NCBI GenBank assembly: GCA_041394725.1 | Contig: JAWKHR010000032.1 | Span: forward strand, 1 to 64,000 | DNA: 64,000 nucleotides | Direction: 5' to 3' | DNA from: JAWKHR01 sp041394725 | GTDB lineage: Bacteria > Acidobacteriota > Vicinamibacteria > Vicinamibacterales > SCN-69-37 | In this document: in pieces, positions 8,806 to 15,966 of the stretch | How positions within the stretch are numbered: the stretch's first letter is position 1 | Layout: every line of letters starts with the position of its first letter | The notes under the pieces: generated by a model | What the model saw: only the letters and a program-made list of their open reading frames with translations | Told to the model about the DNA's origin: nothing | The model's database searches: none | Made by a program: the position numbers and the translations under genes

Positions 8806-9480
8806 GTGTTCATCAGGGTCGTGGAATTCACCTGGCGCGCCGTCCGCCGGCCGTCGATCCTGGGCCTGTCGGCCGCGGGGACCGTCGGAGTGCACCTCGC
8901 GTACCGCCAGCTCGCCGCCGACGCCGAATTCTGGATGCTGCCCACCTCGACGATGCCCTGGGTGGCGCTGGCCCTCTGCGCCTGGGGCTGGCTCGGGCTC
9001 TCGGTGACGCGCACGGCCCTCGACGTCATCCGGGCCGACTTCCGGCCGCGGCCCGTGCACTGGGTGCCGCTGCCCGTCGCCTTCGAGGCGGGCGTCGTCG
9101 CGCTCGCCCTGGCCGTGCCCGTCCTCGCGCTGCTCGTCTTCCTGATCGTGCCGGGGCTCTGGCTCGCGCTCCGCTGGTCGCAGGCGACGATGCTGATCCT
9201 CGACGGCGAGGCGCGGTGGTTCGAGGCGGCGGGCGACAGCGCCGTGTGGACCGACGGGCGCAAGACGACGATCCTCCTCGTCTGGCTCGCGTTCAGCGCG
9301 GTGACGATGGTCGTGACGTGGCTGGCCGGCGTGGCCGGCGCGGTCGCGCTCGACGTGTCGGGATCCGCCACGATCGCGGGCGTGCCCGTGCTGCTCGGCC
9401 GGATCGCGACGGACGCGGCGGGCCTCGTGGTCGTCGCGGCCCTCTACGCGTCGATCGACGGCAGGCCGGCGGCGTTCTGA
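8806..9480 (+). CDS. hypothetical integral membrane protein
   Basis: 224 residues starting at GTG. Hydrophobic segments are visible around residues 40-65 (WVALALCAWGWLGL), 85-110 (a long LALAVPVLALLVFLIVPGL stretch), 148-175 and 195-215. It has no recognisable catalytic motif. The arrangement resembles glycerophosphoryl-diester-phosphodiesterase-associated or YciC-like bundle proteins only in general hydropathy. It lies 11 bases after the methyltransferase-like gene in the same direction, so they are likely one operon. Function unknown. Confidence 0.68.
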   Translation: MFIRVVEFTWRAVRRPSILGLSAAGTVGVHLAYRQLAADAEFWMLPTSTMPWVALALCAWGWLGLSVTRTALDVIRADFRPRPVHWVPLPVAFEAGVVALALAVPVLALLVFLIVPGLWLALRWSQATMLILDGEARWFEAAGDSAVWTDGRKTTILLVWLAFSAVTMVVTWLAGVAGAVALDVSGSATIAGVPVLLGRIATDAAGLVVVAALYASIDGRPAAF

Positions 9481-9623
9481 CCGGCTGCGCGGGCCCAGGC
9501 TGTGCGGCCCCCCGCCGTCCCCGCGCCGCTCGGCTCCAGACGCGCGCTTCCGCGCCTTGCGGCTCCATGGCAGCGGCGGTAGCATCCGAATTCGGGTGTT
9601 CCGGCGCGACGAGGGAGGAGTCC

Positions 9624-9959
9624 ATGGCGCACACCTACGAAAGCCTCAGGAAGATGACGATCGCGCAGCTGCGCGGCCTCGCGAAGGGCCTCGACCACGA
9701 GGCCGTGCAGGGCTACACGCAGATGAAGAAGGACCAGCTGCTGCCGGCGCTCTGCGCGGCGCTGGGCATCGAGGCGCACGAGCATCACGCCGCGGCGCTG
9801 GCCGAGAAGGCCGGGATCAAGACGCGGATGCGTGATCTGCGCGCGAAGCGGGCCGAGGCGCGCGGGACGGGAGATCACGACGCGCTCAGGCAGATCCGCC
9901 GCGAGTACCACCGGCTGAACCACGCGCTGCGCACCTCCGCGAAGCACGCCGAGCGGTAA
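9624..9959 (+). CDS. small protein with Rho N-terminal (SAP-like) domain
   Basis: 111 residues. The N-terminal part, YESLRKMTIAQLRGLAKGL followed by MKKDQLLPALCAALGIE, has the helix-extended-loop-helix pattern of the Rho N-terminal domain that binds nucleic acids. The remainder is a highly basic helix rich in Arg, Lys and His with RMRDLRAKRAEARG. A strong GGGAGGAG lies 5 bases before the ATG, fixing the start although the frame is open upstream. The MscS gene begins 25 bases later. A nucleic-acid-associated role is inferred from the domain; the partner is unknown. Confidence 0.75.
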   Translation: MAHTYESLRKMTIAQLRGLAKGLDHEAVQGYTQMKKDQLLPALCAALGIEAHEHHAAALAEKAGIKTRMRDLRAKRAEARGTGDHDALRQIRREYHRLNHALRTSAKHAER

Positions 9960-9984
9960 CCGGAGAGGCCGCCAGGACTCGTTC

Positions 9985-10986
9985 GTGCCATCCCGATCCG
10001 ACCTGCTGCGTACGCTCGAGGCCTGGCTCGAGAACCCGGTCGTCGTCCGCCTCGCGGTCGCGCTGGCGGCCCTGGTCGCGGTCTTCGTGGCCACGCGGCT
10101 GCTCGCCCGCATCGTCGGCCGCTACCTGCGTGAGAGCACCACGCGGTACCAGGCGCGGAAGATCGTCACCTTCTTCGGCTACCTCGCGGCCGTGCTGGTC
10201 GTCGCGCTCGTCTTCAGCGACGCGCTCGGCGGGCTCACGGTGGCGTTCGGGGTGGCCGGCGCGGGCGTGGCGTTCGCCCTGCAGGAGGTCATCGCCAGCA
10301 TTGCCGGCTGGGTGGCCGTGGCGTTCGGCGGGTTCTATCGCGTCGGCGATCGCGTGGAACTCGGCGGGATCCGCGGCGACGTGATCGACATCGGCCTCCT
10401 GCGGACCACGCTCATGCAGGTGGGCGAGTGGGTGAACGCCGACCAGTACAACGGCCGCATCGTGCGGGTCGCGAACAGCTTCGTGTTCAAGGCGCCCGTG
10501 TTCAACTATTCGGGGGAGTTCCCGTTCCTCTGGGACGAGATCCTCATCCCGATCAAGTACGGCAGCGATCACCGGCTGGCGCGCGATCTCATCACGCGCG
10601 TGGCGACCGAGGTCGTGGGGGACTACGCCCGCGGGGCCGAGCAGGCATGGGGGCCGATCACGCGCCGCTACGTGATCGAGCGCGCGTCCGTGCAGCCGAT
10701 GGTGACGATGGTCGCGACGACGAACGCGATCGAGTTCACGGCCCGCTACGTCGTCGACTACAAGGCGAGGCGGTCCACGCGCGACCGGCTGTTCGCCGGC
10801 ATCCTCGACGCCATCGACGCGCACGCCGACCGCGTCGGCATCGCGGCGGCGACGATCAACGTCGAGAAGCTGGCTCCGCTCGACGTGCGCGTCGAAACGC
10901 TGGATCCGCTGGATGTGCGCGTCGAGAAGCGGGATCCGCCGGACGGGCGCGCGAGCGGCGTCCCGCCGGGCACCGCGGGGGCATAG
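9985..10986 (+). CDS. mechanosensitive ion channel, MscS family
   Basis: 333 residues. There are two or three N-terminal helices, then the pore-lining TM3 with the Gly/Ala ridge FGVAGAGVAFALQEVIASI, followed directly by the MscS beta domain (FYRVGDRVEL, GDVIDIGLLRTTLM, GRIVRVANSFVF, PVFNYS). This is the small MscS type that opens under membrane tension to release solutes. The start is GTG at 9985; no closer ATG preserves the first helix. The C-terminus ends in a 10-residue tandem repeat (see separate entry) not typical of the family. Convergent with the zinc-ribbon gene. Confidence 0.92.
   Translation: MPSRSDLLRTLEAWLENPVVVRLAVALAALVAVFVATRLLARIVGRYLRESTTRYQARKIVTFFGYLAAVLVVALVFSDALGGLTVAFGVAGAGVAFALQEVIASIAGWVAVAFGGFYRVGDRVELGGIRGDVIDIGLLRTTLMQVGEWVNADQYNGRIVRVANSFVFKAPVFNYSGEFPFLWDEILIPIKYGSDHRLARDLITRVATEVVGDYARGAEQAWGPITRRYVIERASVQPMVTMVATTNAIEFTARYVVDYKARRSTRDRLFAGILDAIDAHADRVGIAAATINVEKLAPLDVRVETLDPLDVRVEKRDPPDGRASGVPPGTAGA
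10861..10950 (+). repeat. 30-bp tandem repeat in the MscS C-terminus (3 units)
   Basis: Three consecutive 30-base units (10861-10890, 10891-10920, 10921-10950) encode variants of VEKLAPLDVR: VEKLAPLDVR, VETLDPLDVR, VEKRDPPDGR. The third unit has diverged most. Period is a multiple of three, so copy-number change would not break the frame. Confidence 0.8.
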
Positions 10987-11022
10987 GCCCGGGGGCGGGC
11001 GGCGTGTGCCGTACCCGCGGCG

Positions 11023-11193
11023 TCAGGCGCTGCCCAGCTCGGAGCTGCCGCAGGTGGGGCACTGGAGCGTCAGCAGCCGCCTGGCGCAGGATTCACAGCA
11101 GACTTGCCGGCAGTTCGCGCAGACGAGCGGGCGTCCGCCCTCCTGTCTGCAGGTGGGGCAGATCCGGATGCCCCAGGCCGTCGGTTGACTCAA
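11023..11193 (-). CDS. 56-residue protein with four CxxC zinc-ribbon knuckles
   Basis: Reads MSQPTAWGIRICPTCRQ, then GRPLVCANCRQVCCESC, then LQCPTCGSSELGSA. There are four CxxC pairs (Cys12/15, 25/28, 33/36, 45/48), enough for two zinc sites of a double zinc ribbon or rubredoxin-like fold. The frame is distinct from the convergent MscS gene and ends 37 bases from it. The start is uncertain: a TTG at 11193 or GTG at 11196, neither with a good ribosome site. It follows heme oxygenase by about 75 bases on the same strand. Known double zinc ribbons act in protein or nucleic-acid binding; no specific role can be given. Confidence 0.5.
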   Translation of the reverse strand: MSQPTAWGIRICPTCRQEGGRPLVCANCRQVCCESCARRLLTLQCPTCGSSELGSA

Positions 11194-11267
11194 CACCTTG
11201 CCCGACGGTCTTAGCCGATCGGGCCCACGGGGGCGAGCGTCAAACTGCGCCGGGCGGACGGATGGCG

Positions 11268-12035
11268 CTATGTGCCGCGCGTCTGGCCCGTGGGACTGGC
11301 GGGATCGCGACCGATTCCGGTCATCGGTTCGGGGCCGTTCGCCGCGGGTGCCGGCTCCAGGAGCTGCTCGCCCATGAGGCGGATGGCGTCGAAGGTCTCG
11401 CGGGCAAGCCGGACGATCGCTTCGCGCGGGGCGCCGGAGGCGTCGATGCCGTCGAGGGCGACCTTGAACGCCGCCCAGTGGCGGGGCTGGTCCTCGCCGT
11501 AGGGCAGGAGGTAGGCGCAGCCGTCCGGGCCGAGGCCGAGTCGGTCGGCCAGGCGCGGCGCGATGAAGCGGTTGCCGTTCGTGCTGCCTTCGAGGACGTA
11601 GATCGCCCCGACCAGGGCCGTCGGGTCCGCGCTGGCCGTTCGCGCGATCCGTTCGACGAAGGCGCGCGTCGCCGGGAGCGGCGCGGCGGCCTCCGGCGTG
11701 CCGCCGAGCGCGGCGATGTCGTTGCGGATCCGCGCGGTCTTCCCCTCGGCCGCCCGCGCGACGGTGGCCATCGCCGTGCCGCTGCCGCCGGCGGCCATCG
11801 CTTTGCCGCTGCCGACGGCGGCCATCGCATTGCCGCTGCCGACGGCAGCGAGCGCCGGCGCGGCCGCTTCGACGGCCGCATGGATCAGCCGCATCTGTTC
11901 CAGCCAGCGGCGGTACTCGTCGCGGGTGATCCGGGCGCCGGCCATGCGGCGCTGAAACGGCCCGTGCTCGGCCTGACGGTGGTCGTCGGCGGTGCGGTCG
12001 CGGAGATCGCGGGCGAGGGAGGGCTGGGACGTCAT
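11268..12035 (-). CDS. heme oxygenase-like protein
   Basis: 255 residues. The N-terminus has LRDRTADDHRQAEHGPFQRR, which fits the first helix of heme oxygenases with the heme-binding proximal histidine; RDEYRRWLEQM follows. Further on ALVGAIYVLEGSTNGNRFIAPRL matches the 'Y-V-L-x-G-S-x-x-G' distal helix region typical of the biliverdin-forming and bacteriophytochrome-linked type. FETFDAI-like ETFDAIRLMGEQLL closes the fold. Such enzymes open heme to biliverdin, CO and iron. An unusual Ala/Gly/Ser/Met-rich insert of three 9-residue repeats lies between the second and third helices. The ATG at 12035 overlaps the stop of the upstream tiny membrane protein (ATGA), so translation is coupled. No phytochrome gene is nearby. 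Confidence 0.8.
   Translation of the reverse strand: MTSQPSLARDLRDRTADDHRQAEHGPFQRRMAGARITRDEYRRWLEQMRLIHAAVEAAAPALAAVGSGNAMAAVGSGKAMAAGGSGTAMATVARAAEGKTARIRNDIAALGGTPEAAAPLPATRAFVERIARTASADPTALVGAIYVLEGSTNGNRFIAPRLADRLGLGPDGCAYLLPYGEDQPRHWAAFKVALDGIDASGAPREAIVRLARETFDAIRLMGEQLLEPAPAANGPEPMTGIGRDPASPTGQTRGT
11764..11844 (-). repeat. 27-bp tandem repeat inside the heme oxygenase gene (3 units)
   Basis: Three in-frame units (11764-11790, 11791-11817, 11818-11844) encode AAVGSGNAM, AAVGSGKAM and AAGGSGTAM. The two inner units differ at only two or three bases, suggesting recent expansion. The encoded stretch looks like a flexible linker. Confidence 0.85.
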
Positions 12036-12211
12036 GGCTCGTGGGTCTCCGTCGCGGCCGGCGGCGCGCCGCACTGGCTGAGGAAGAGTGTGGTCGGCAC
12101 CGCGATCCACAGCAGGCCCTTCAGCAGGAAGAAGAGGGTGGCCACCAGGCCCGCGCGGCGCAGGAACCGACGGGCGGGCGTGGGCGGCACGTCGGCCTTA
12201 TTGCGACTCAT
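12032..12211 (-). CDS. 59-residue single-pass membrane protein upstream of heme oxygenase
   Basis: Reads MSRNKADVPPTPARRFLRRAG-type basic N-terminus, then a hydrophobic helix (about 21-44, containing LVATLFFLLKGLLWIAVP), then LSQCGAPPAATETHEP. Positive-inside rule puts the N-terminus in the cytoplasm. The TGA stop overlaps the ATG of heme oxygenase, giving an ATGA junction, which strongly supports both being translated. No family recognised. It could anchor or assist the oxygenase; that is inference from the coupling only. Confidence 0.58.
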   Translation of the reverse strand: MSRNKADVPPTPARRFLRRAGLVATLFFLLKGLLWIAVPTTLFLSQCGAPPAATETHEP

Positions 12212-12231
12212 CTCAACACGGAGGATAAATC

Positions 12232-12246
12232 GGACCTATCTGGTCG
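12232..12246. promoter_or_regulatory. candidate operator upstream of the heme oxygenase cluster
   Basis: An inverted repeat GACC-TATCT-GGTC (12233-12245) is flanked by AT-rich ends (GGATAAAT on the left, CAATAGGG on the right), unusual against the GC-rich background. It lies about 20 bases upstream of the tiny membrane protein start. The general layout recalls Rrf2-type operators but no regulator gene is adjacent. Confidence 0.25.
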
Positions 12247-12262
12247 GTCAATAGGGATTCCG

Positions 12263-12392
12263 CGTCGCGCCCGACTACGACACCCTCGCCGACGCGCCGA
12301 TCCTCGCGGGCGTGGACCTGTCGGTCACCCGGTTCACGGCCGGCGGCATCCCGCACGAATGGGTCTGGCTCGGCTCGGCGGAATGGGACGGC
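12263..12392 (+). repeat. 130-bp direct duplication, copy 1 (5' of the M61 gene)
   Basis: This stretch matches 13025-13154 at 128 of 130 positions with a constant offset of 762 bases. The two differences are G/C in GCGTGGACC versus GCGTCGACC and T/C in GGCTCGGCGG versus GGCCCGGCGG. Copy 2 sits in the middle of the M61 coding sequence; copy 1 has replaced the natural 5' end of that gene. Confidence 0.95.
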
Positions 12393-14162
12393 CCGCCTCT
12401 CCTTCGCCGTGGCGTTCGCGGCGCTCTGCCCTCCTGCAGGCGCGGCGTCGGCGCCGGCGCCCATCGTCACGGCGCAGCCGTCCGCGGCGCCGGCGCCACG
12501 TCACGGCGCAGCCGTCGCGGCGCGGCGCCCGTCCTGCTGGCGCGGCAATCCGCGGCGCCAGAGCCCATCGTCTACACCCTGCGGTTCCCGGACCCGGCCT
12601 CGAAGACGTTCGACGTCGAGATGGTCGTGCCGACCGACGGGCGCGCGACCGTGGACCTGATGATGGCGATCTGGTCTCCTGGCTTCTACGGGATCCAGAA
12701 CTACGCGCGGCAACTGAGTGGGTTTCGGGCGACGACGCTCGACGGCGCCGCGCTCGAGGTCACGCCGGTCACCGACAGCCGATGGTCGGTGGCGACCGGC
12801 GGACGGTCGTCATTCCGCGTGACCTACACGCTCGCGGCGCCCCGCGGCAGCAATCTCTCGAACGGCGTGACGGAGACGTCGGCGGTCATCATCGGCCCGT
12901 CCACCTACGTCACGCTCGTCGAGCAGGCGCACCGCCGCGCGCTCGTCAACCTGGACCTCCCGGCCGGGTGGAAGGGATCGGCCACCTCGCTCGACCCGGC
13001 CCCGGACGGCCTACCGAATCACTACGTCGCGCCCGACTACGACACCCTCGCCGACGCGCCGATCCTCGCGGGCGTCGACCTGTCGGTCACCCGGTTCACG
13101 GCCGGCGGCATCCCGCACGAATGGGTCTGGCTCGGCCCGGCGGAATGGGACGGCGCGAAGGCCGCCGCCGCCATCACGCCGCTGATCGAGGAACACGTCC
13201 GGTTCTGGGGCCGTTTGCCGATCACCCACTACGCGTTCCTCAACATCGTCACGAGCGGGCGCGGCGGGTCGGGTGTCGAGCACCTGAACTCGGTGGCGAT
13301 CACCGGCGGCGGACGGGAGCCGGCCGACCAGGCGGCGCGGTTCCGCAACGCGGCGTTCCTCAGCCACGAGTACTTCCACGCGATGAACGTGAAGCGCCTG
13401 CGGCCGGTCGAGCTCGGGCCGTTCGACTACGAGCACGCGCCGGTGACGACCGGCCTGTGGGTGGCCGAGGGCCTGACGTCGTACTTCGGCGACCTGCTGG
13501 CCGCGCGCGCCGGGATGGGATCGGCGGCGGACTACCTGGCGACGACCTCGCGCCACATCACCGACCTGCAGGTGCGGCAGCCGGGCCGGCTCGTGCAGAC
13601 GCTCGAGCAGGCATCGGCGCAGATGTTCGAGCGGCTGCCTGCCGACCAGCGCGTGGATTACTACGTGAAGGGACCGGTCGTCGGGCTGGTGCTCGACGCG
13701 CACATCCGGCGCCGGACGAACGGCGCGCGGAGCCTGGACGACGTGATGCGGCTGGAGTATCAGCGGTGGTCGGGCGCCCGTGGCTACACGGCGGCCGACT
13801 TCGCGCAGACCGCATCGGATGCCGCCGGGTTCGACCTGAAGCCGCTGCTGCACACGCTCGTCGCGACCACCGAGGAAGTGGACTACCAGGAGATGCTCGA
13901 CTGGTTCGGCCTGCGCTTCGCGCCGCCGGCGCCCGGCGCCGAGCCCGATCCCGCCACGGCGTGGACGCTCGAGGTGCGGCCCGACGCCACCGCCGCGCAG
14001 CGCGGCCATTTCGCGCGATTCCTGGCGCACTCGGACGCGGGTGGCGGACGTGGCGGCGGGATGGCGCGGCGGCAGCGACCCGCCCGCGGGACGGCGTCGG
14101 CGGCTGGACAGGCCGGCCAGCCGGGCCGTCAGCGCATCGTCCGCAGCTTGAAGATCGGATAG
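12312..14162 (+). CDS. M61 family glycyl aminopeptidase, 5' end disrupted
   Basis: The body is a convincing M61 peptidase. It has an N-terminal beta domain (from EPIVYTLRFPDPASKTF onward), the zinc motif HEYFHAMNVKRLRP and the glutamate helix GLWVAEGLTSYFGDLL, plus YVKGPVVGLVLDAHIR. The frame's first usable codon (GTG 12312) lies inside the duplicated segment, so the natural start is lost. A signal-peptide-like sequence, AVAFAALCPPAGAASA, lies at about 12404-12451 in a different frame (+1), so a frame slip between about 12480 and 12550 separates it from the mature protein. The C-terminal PDZ domain is short and ends in low-complexity Gly/Arg sequence. The last 34 bases overlap the convergent carboxypeptidase gene. 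Either a damaged gene or an assembly error. Confidence 0.7.
   Translation: MDLSVTRFTAGGIPHEWVWLGSAEWDGPPLLRRGVRGALPSCRRGVGAGAHRHGAAVRGAGATSRRSRRGAAPVLLARQSAAPEPIVYTLRFPDPASKTFDVEMVVPTDGRATVDLMMAIWSPGFYGIQNYARQLSGFRATTLDGAALEVTPVTDSRWSVATGGRSSFRVTYTLAAPRGSNLSNGVTETSAVIIGPSTYVTLVEQAHRRALVNLDLPAGWKGSATSLDPAPDGLPNHYVAPDYDTLADAPILAGVDLSVTRFTAGGIPHEWVWLGPAEWDGAKAAAAITPLIEEHVRFWGRLPITHYAFLNIVTSGRGGSGVEHLNSVAITGGGREPADQAARFRNAAFLSHEYFHAMNVKRLRPVELGPFDYEHAPVTTGLWVAEGLTSYFGDLLAARAGMGSAADYLATTSRHITDLQVRQPGRLVQTLEQASAQMFERLPADQRVDYYVKGPVVGLVLDAHIRRRTNGARSLDDVMRLEYQRWSGARGYTAADFAQTASDAAGFDLKPLLHTLVATTEEVDYQEMLDWFGLRFAPPAPGAEPDPATAWTLEVRPDATAAQRGHFARFLAHSDAGGGRGGGMARRQRPARGTASAAGQAGQPGRQRIVRSLKIG
13025..13154 (+). 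repeat. 130-bp direct duplication, copy 2 (inside the M61 gene)
   Basis: The in-frame, presumably original, copy. It encodes APDYDTLADAPILAGVDL and the following RFTAGGIPHEWVWLG part just before the peptidase domain. See copy 1 at 12263-12392. Confidence 0.95.
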
Positions 14163-15841
14163 ACCGCCGGCCCCCGGTCCGCGCCGGCGGCGTGCAGCGC
14201 GTCGTCGAGCACGTGCCAGCCGACGAAGCCGTCGCGCGCCTGCGGCTCCAGGTAGTAGAACGCGGCGTTGGCCATCGGCTGCGCCATGTCCACGTGGAAG
14301 GTGCCCGCCGGAAAGGCGCGGCCCGTGATCGGGGCGAACGTGCCCTCGAGCGTCGTCATGTCGTAGCCCGATCGGCGCGTCGCCGTGAGGGCGGTGATGC
14401 GGAACTCCTCGCCGTCGGCGCGCACGGCCTGGTCGAGCGCGGTCACGCGGATGTTGTGGGCGCGCAGCTTCTGGGCCAGGTCCGTCATCGACGCGGGGAA
14501 CAGGTAGCCGCGCGGCACCTTCGCCGTGCGGGTGCCGACCGGCTTCGTCAGGTCGTCCACGCCGTGCACGACCTCCGGTTCGCCGGACGCGGTGCCGGGC
14601 TTCGTGCCCAGGACGCTCGTGCCGGGCCGATACTCGGCCTCGTTCGTGCGGTACGCGAGCAGGTCGATCGTTCCGGCCGACTCGTAGCGGCCGTCGAGGA
14701 AGTTCGTCAGCGTGCCGGCCTCGGCGCCGGCGAGGACGTCGGCGACGGTCTTCTCGTCGGCGGCACGCACGACCGCCTGCATCTCGCCGGCGTGCGCGGC
14801 GGTGTACTCGAGGAGCGCCGTGATGTAGGCGTACTGCGCGTAGATCCGCCGTTCGAACGTGGGCTGCCCCGGCGTCTCGGTGATGATCGCGAAGCGGTTC
14901 CGGAGGCCGAAGTCATTGACGACGAACTTGGCCTCGACGGTCCACGCGGCGGCGTCGTGGCTCCAGGCCTGCGGCGGCCAGCTCCGCGGGGTCGGCAGCG
15001 CGTGCGAGAAGACCTCGAGGCCGAACTCGTTCCGCACCATCTCGCGCACGGCGGGGAAGAGCGTCTCCTGCTGATAGTCGCGCGGTCCCGGCGCGGCGGC
15101 GGGCACCGTCGTGCCGCCGTAGGTGTTCGCGTAGCCGTGGCTCACCCGGCTCATCAGGTGGCCGTCGAGGAAGAGCAGGGGATCCCACTGGTTGAACGCG
15201 CGGTACAGGCCGTTGCCCTCGACGGTCTCGAGCTTCACGCCGTCGCGGTTCAGGTCCAGGCCCTGGGAGTTCTCGCGCACCCCGAGGAGGACCGGCGTCT
15301 CGCTGCCGAGCCCGCCGTTCTGCGTGACGAACGTGTCTGTGCCGTCCACGTTGTAGATGGGCGCAATCATCACGACCAGGCGGTCGGTGATGTCGGGCCG
15401 CCGGCCCGTGGCCAGGTCGCGGGCCACCATCATCAGCGCCTCGGCCGCCTCGGGCTCGGGCGGGTGGATGTTGCCCATCAGGAAGACCACCGGCTTGCCC
15501 GACTGCCGCGCCTCCTGCGGCGACCGGACGCGCGGGTTCGCGATCACCATCGCCGGCGCGACCTTGCGCATCGGGCTCGTGAACAGGCTGATGACGTGCA
15601 GGAACTCGCCGTGCATCTTCAGCGCCGCGATCCACTCGTGGAGCTGGACCGTGGACATCGTCCGCGTGAACCGCGTCCGCTCGGGCACGGTCAGCAGGTC
15701 GTCCGACCACGTGCCGTTCCATCCCGCGGGGACGTCGTCGCCCCAGTAGAGGCGCGGCTGCTGGCGGGCCGATCCGGCCATGCCCGAGAGGAACAGGACG
15801 AGCGTGAGGAGCAGGGTGAGGCGACGCGGCAGTCGGGCCAT
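14129..15841 (-). CDS. exported M14 family zinc carboxypeptidase
   Basis: 570 residues. A signal peptide (basic start, then LTLLLTLVLFLSGMAGSA) indicates export. The zinc ligands are in GNIHPPEPEAAEAL (His126, Glu129), followed by MIAPIYNVDGTD and the Arg/Asp-bearing QGLDLNRDGVKLE. LFLDGHLMSRVSHGYANTYG contributes the third zinc histidine region, and IITETPGQPTFERRI the catalytic glutamate region. A C-terminal domain of about 200 residues follows. The start at 15841 places a Lys/Arg-rich n-region before the signal helix; an in-frame ATG six codons upstream is possible. The family removes C-terminal residues from peptides. Convergent with, and 34 bases overlapping, the M61 gene. Confidence 0.88.
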   Translation of the reverse strand: MARLPRRLTLLLTLVLFLSGMAGSARQQPRLYWGDDVPAGWNGTWSDDLLTVPERTRFTRTMSTVQLHEWIAALKMHGEFLHVISLFTSPMRKVAPAMVIANPRVRSPQEARQSGKPVVFLMGNIHPPEPEAAEALMMVARDLATGRRPDITDRLVVMIAPIYNVDGTDTFVTQNGGLGSETPVLLGVRENSQGLDLNRDGVKLETVEGNGLYRAFNQWDPLLFLDGHLMSRVSHGYANTYGGTTVPAAAPGPRDYQQETLFPAVREMVRNEFGLEVFSHALPTPRSWPPQAWSHDAAAWTVEAKFVVNDFGLRNRFAIITETPGQPTFERRIYAQYAYITALLEYTAAHAGEMQAVVRAADEKTVADVLAGAEAGTLTNFLDGRYESAGTIDLLAYRTNEAEYRPGTSVLGTKPGTASGEPEVVHGVDDLTKPVGTRTAKVPRGYLFPASMTDLAQKLRAHNIRVTALDQAVRADGEEFRITALTATRRSGYDMTTLEGTFAPITGRAFPAGTFHVDMAQPMANAAFYYLEPQARDGFVGWHVLDDALHAAGADRGPAVYPIFKLRTMR

Positions 15842-15966
15842 GGCGCCGGATCGTAGCACCGGGCGCGATCGACGCAGAGGTGTCGCAGGCGTCCTGGTCG
15901 GGTTCAGCCCGCTCGTGGCCGGCGCCGCCAGGCGGGGCGGTGTGCGGCTGGCGGTGCCGTGGCGGC

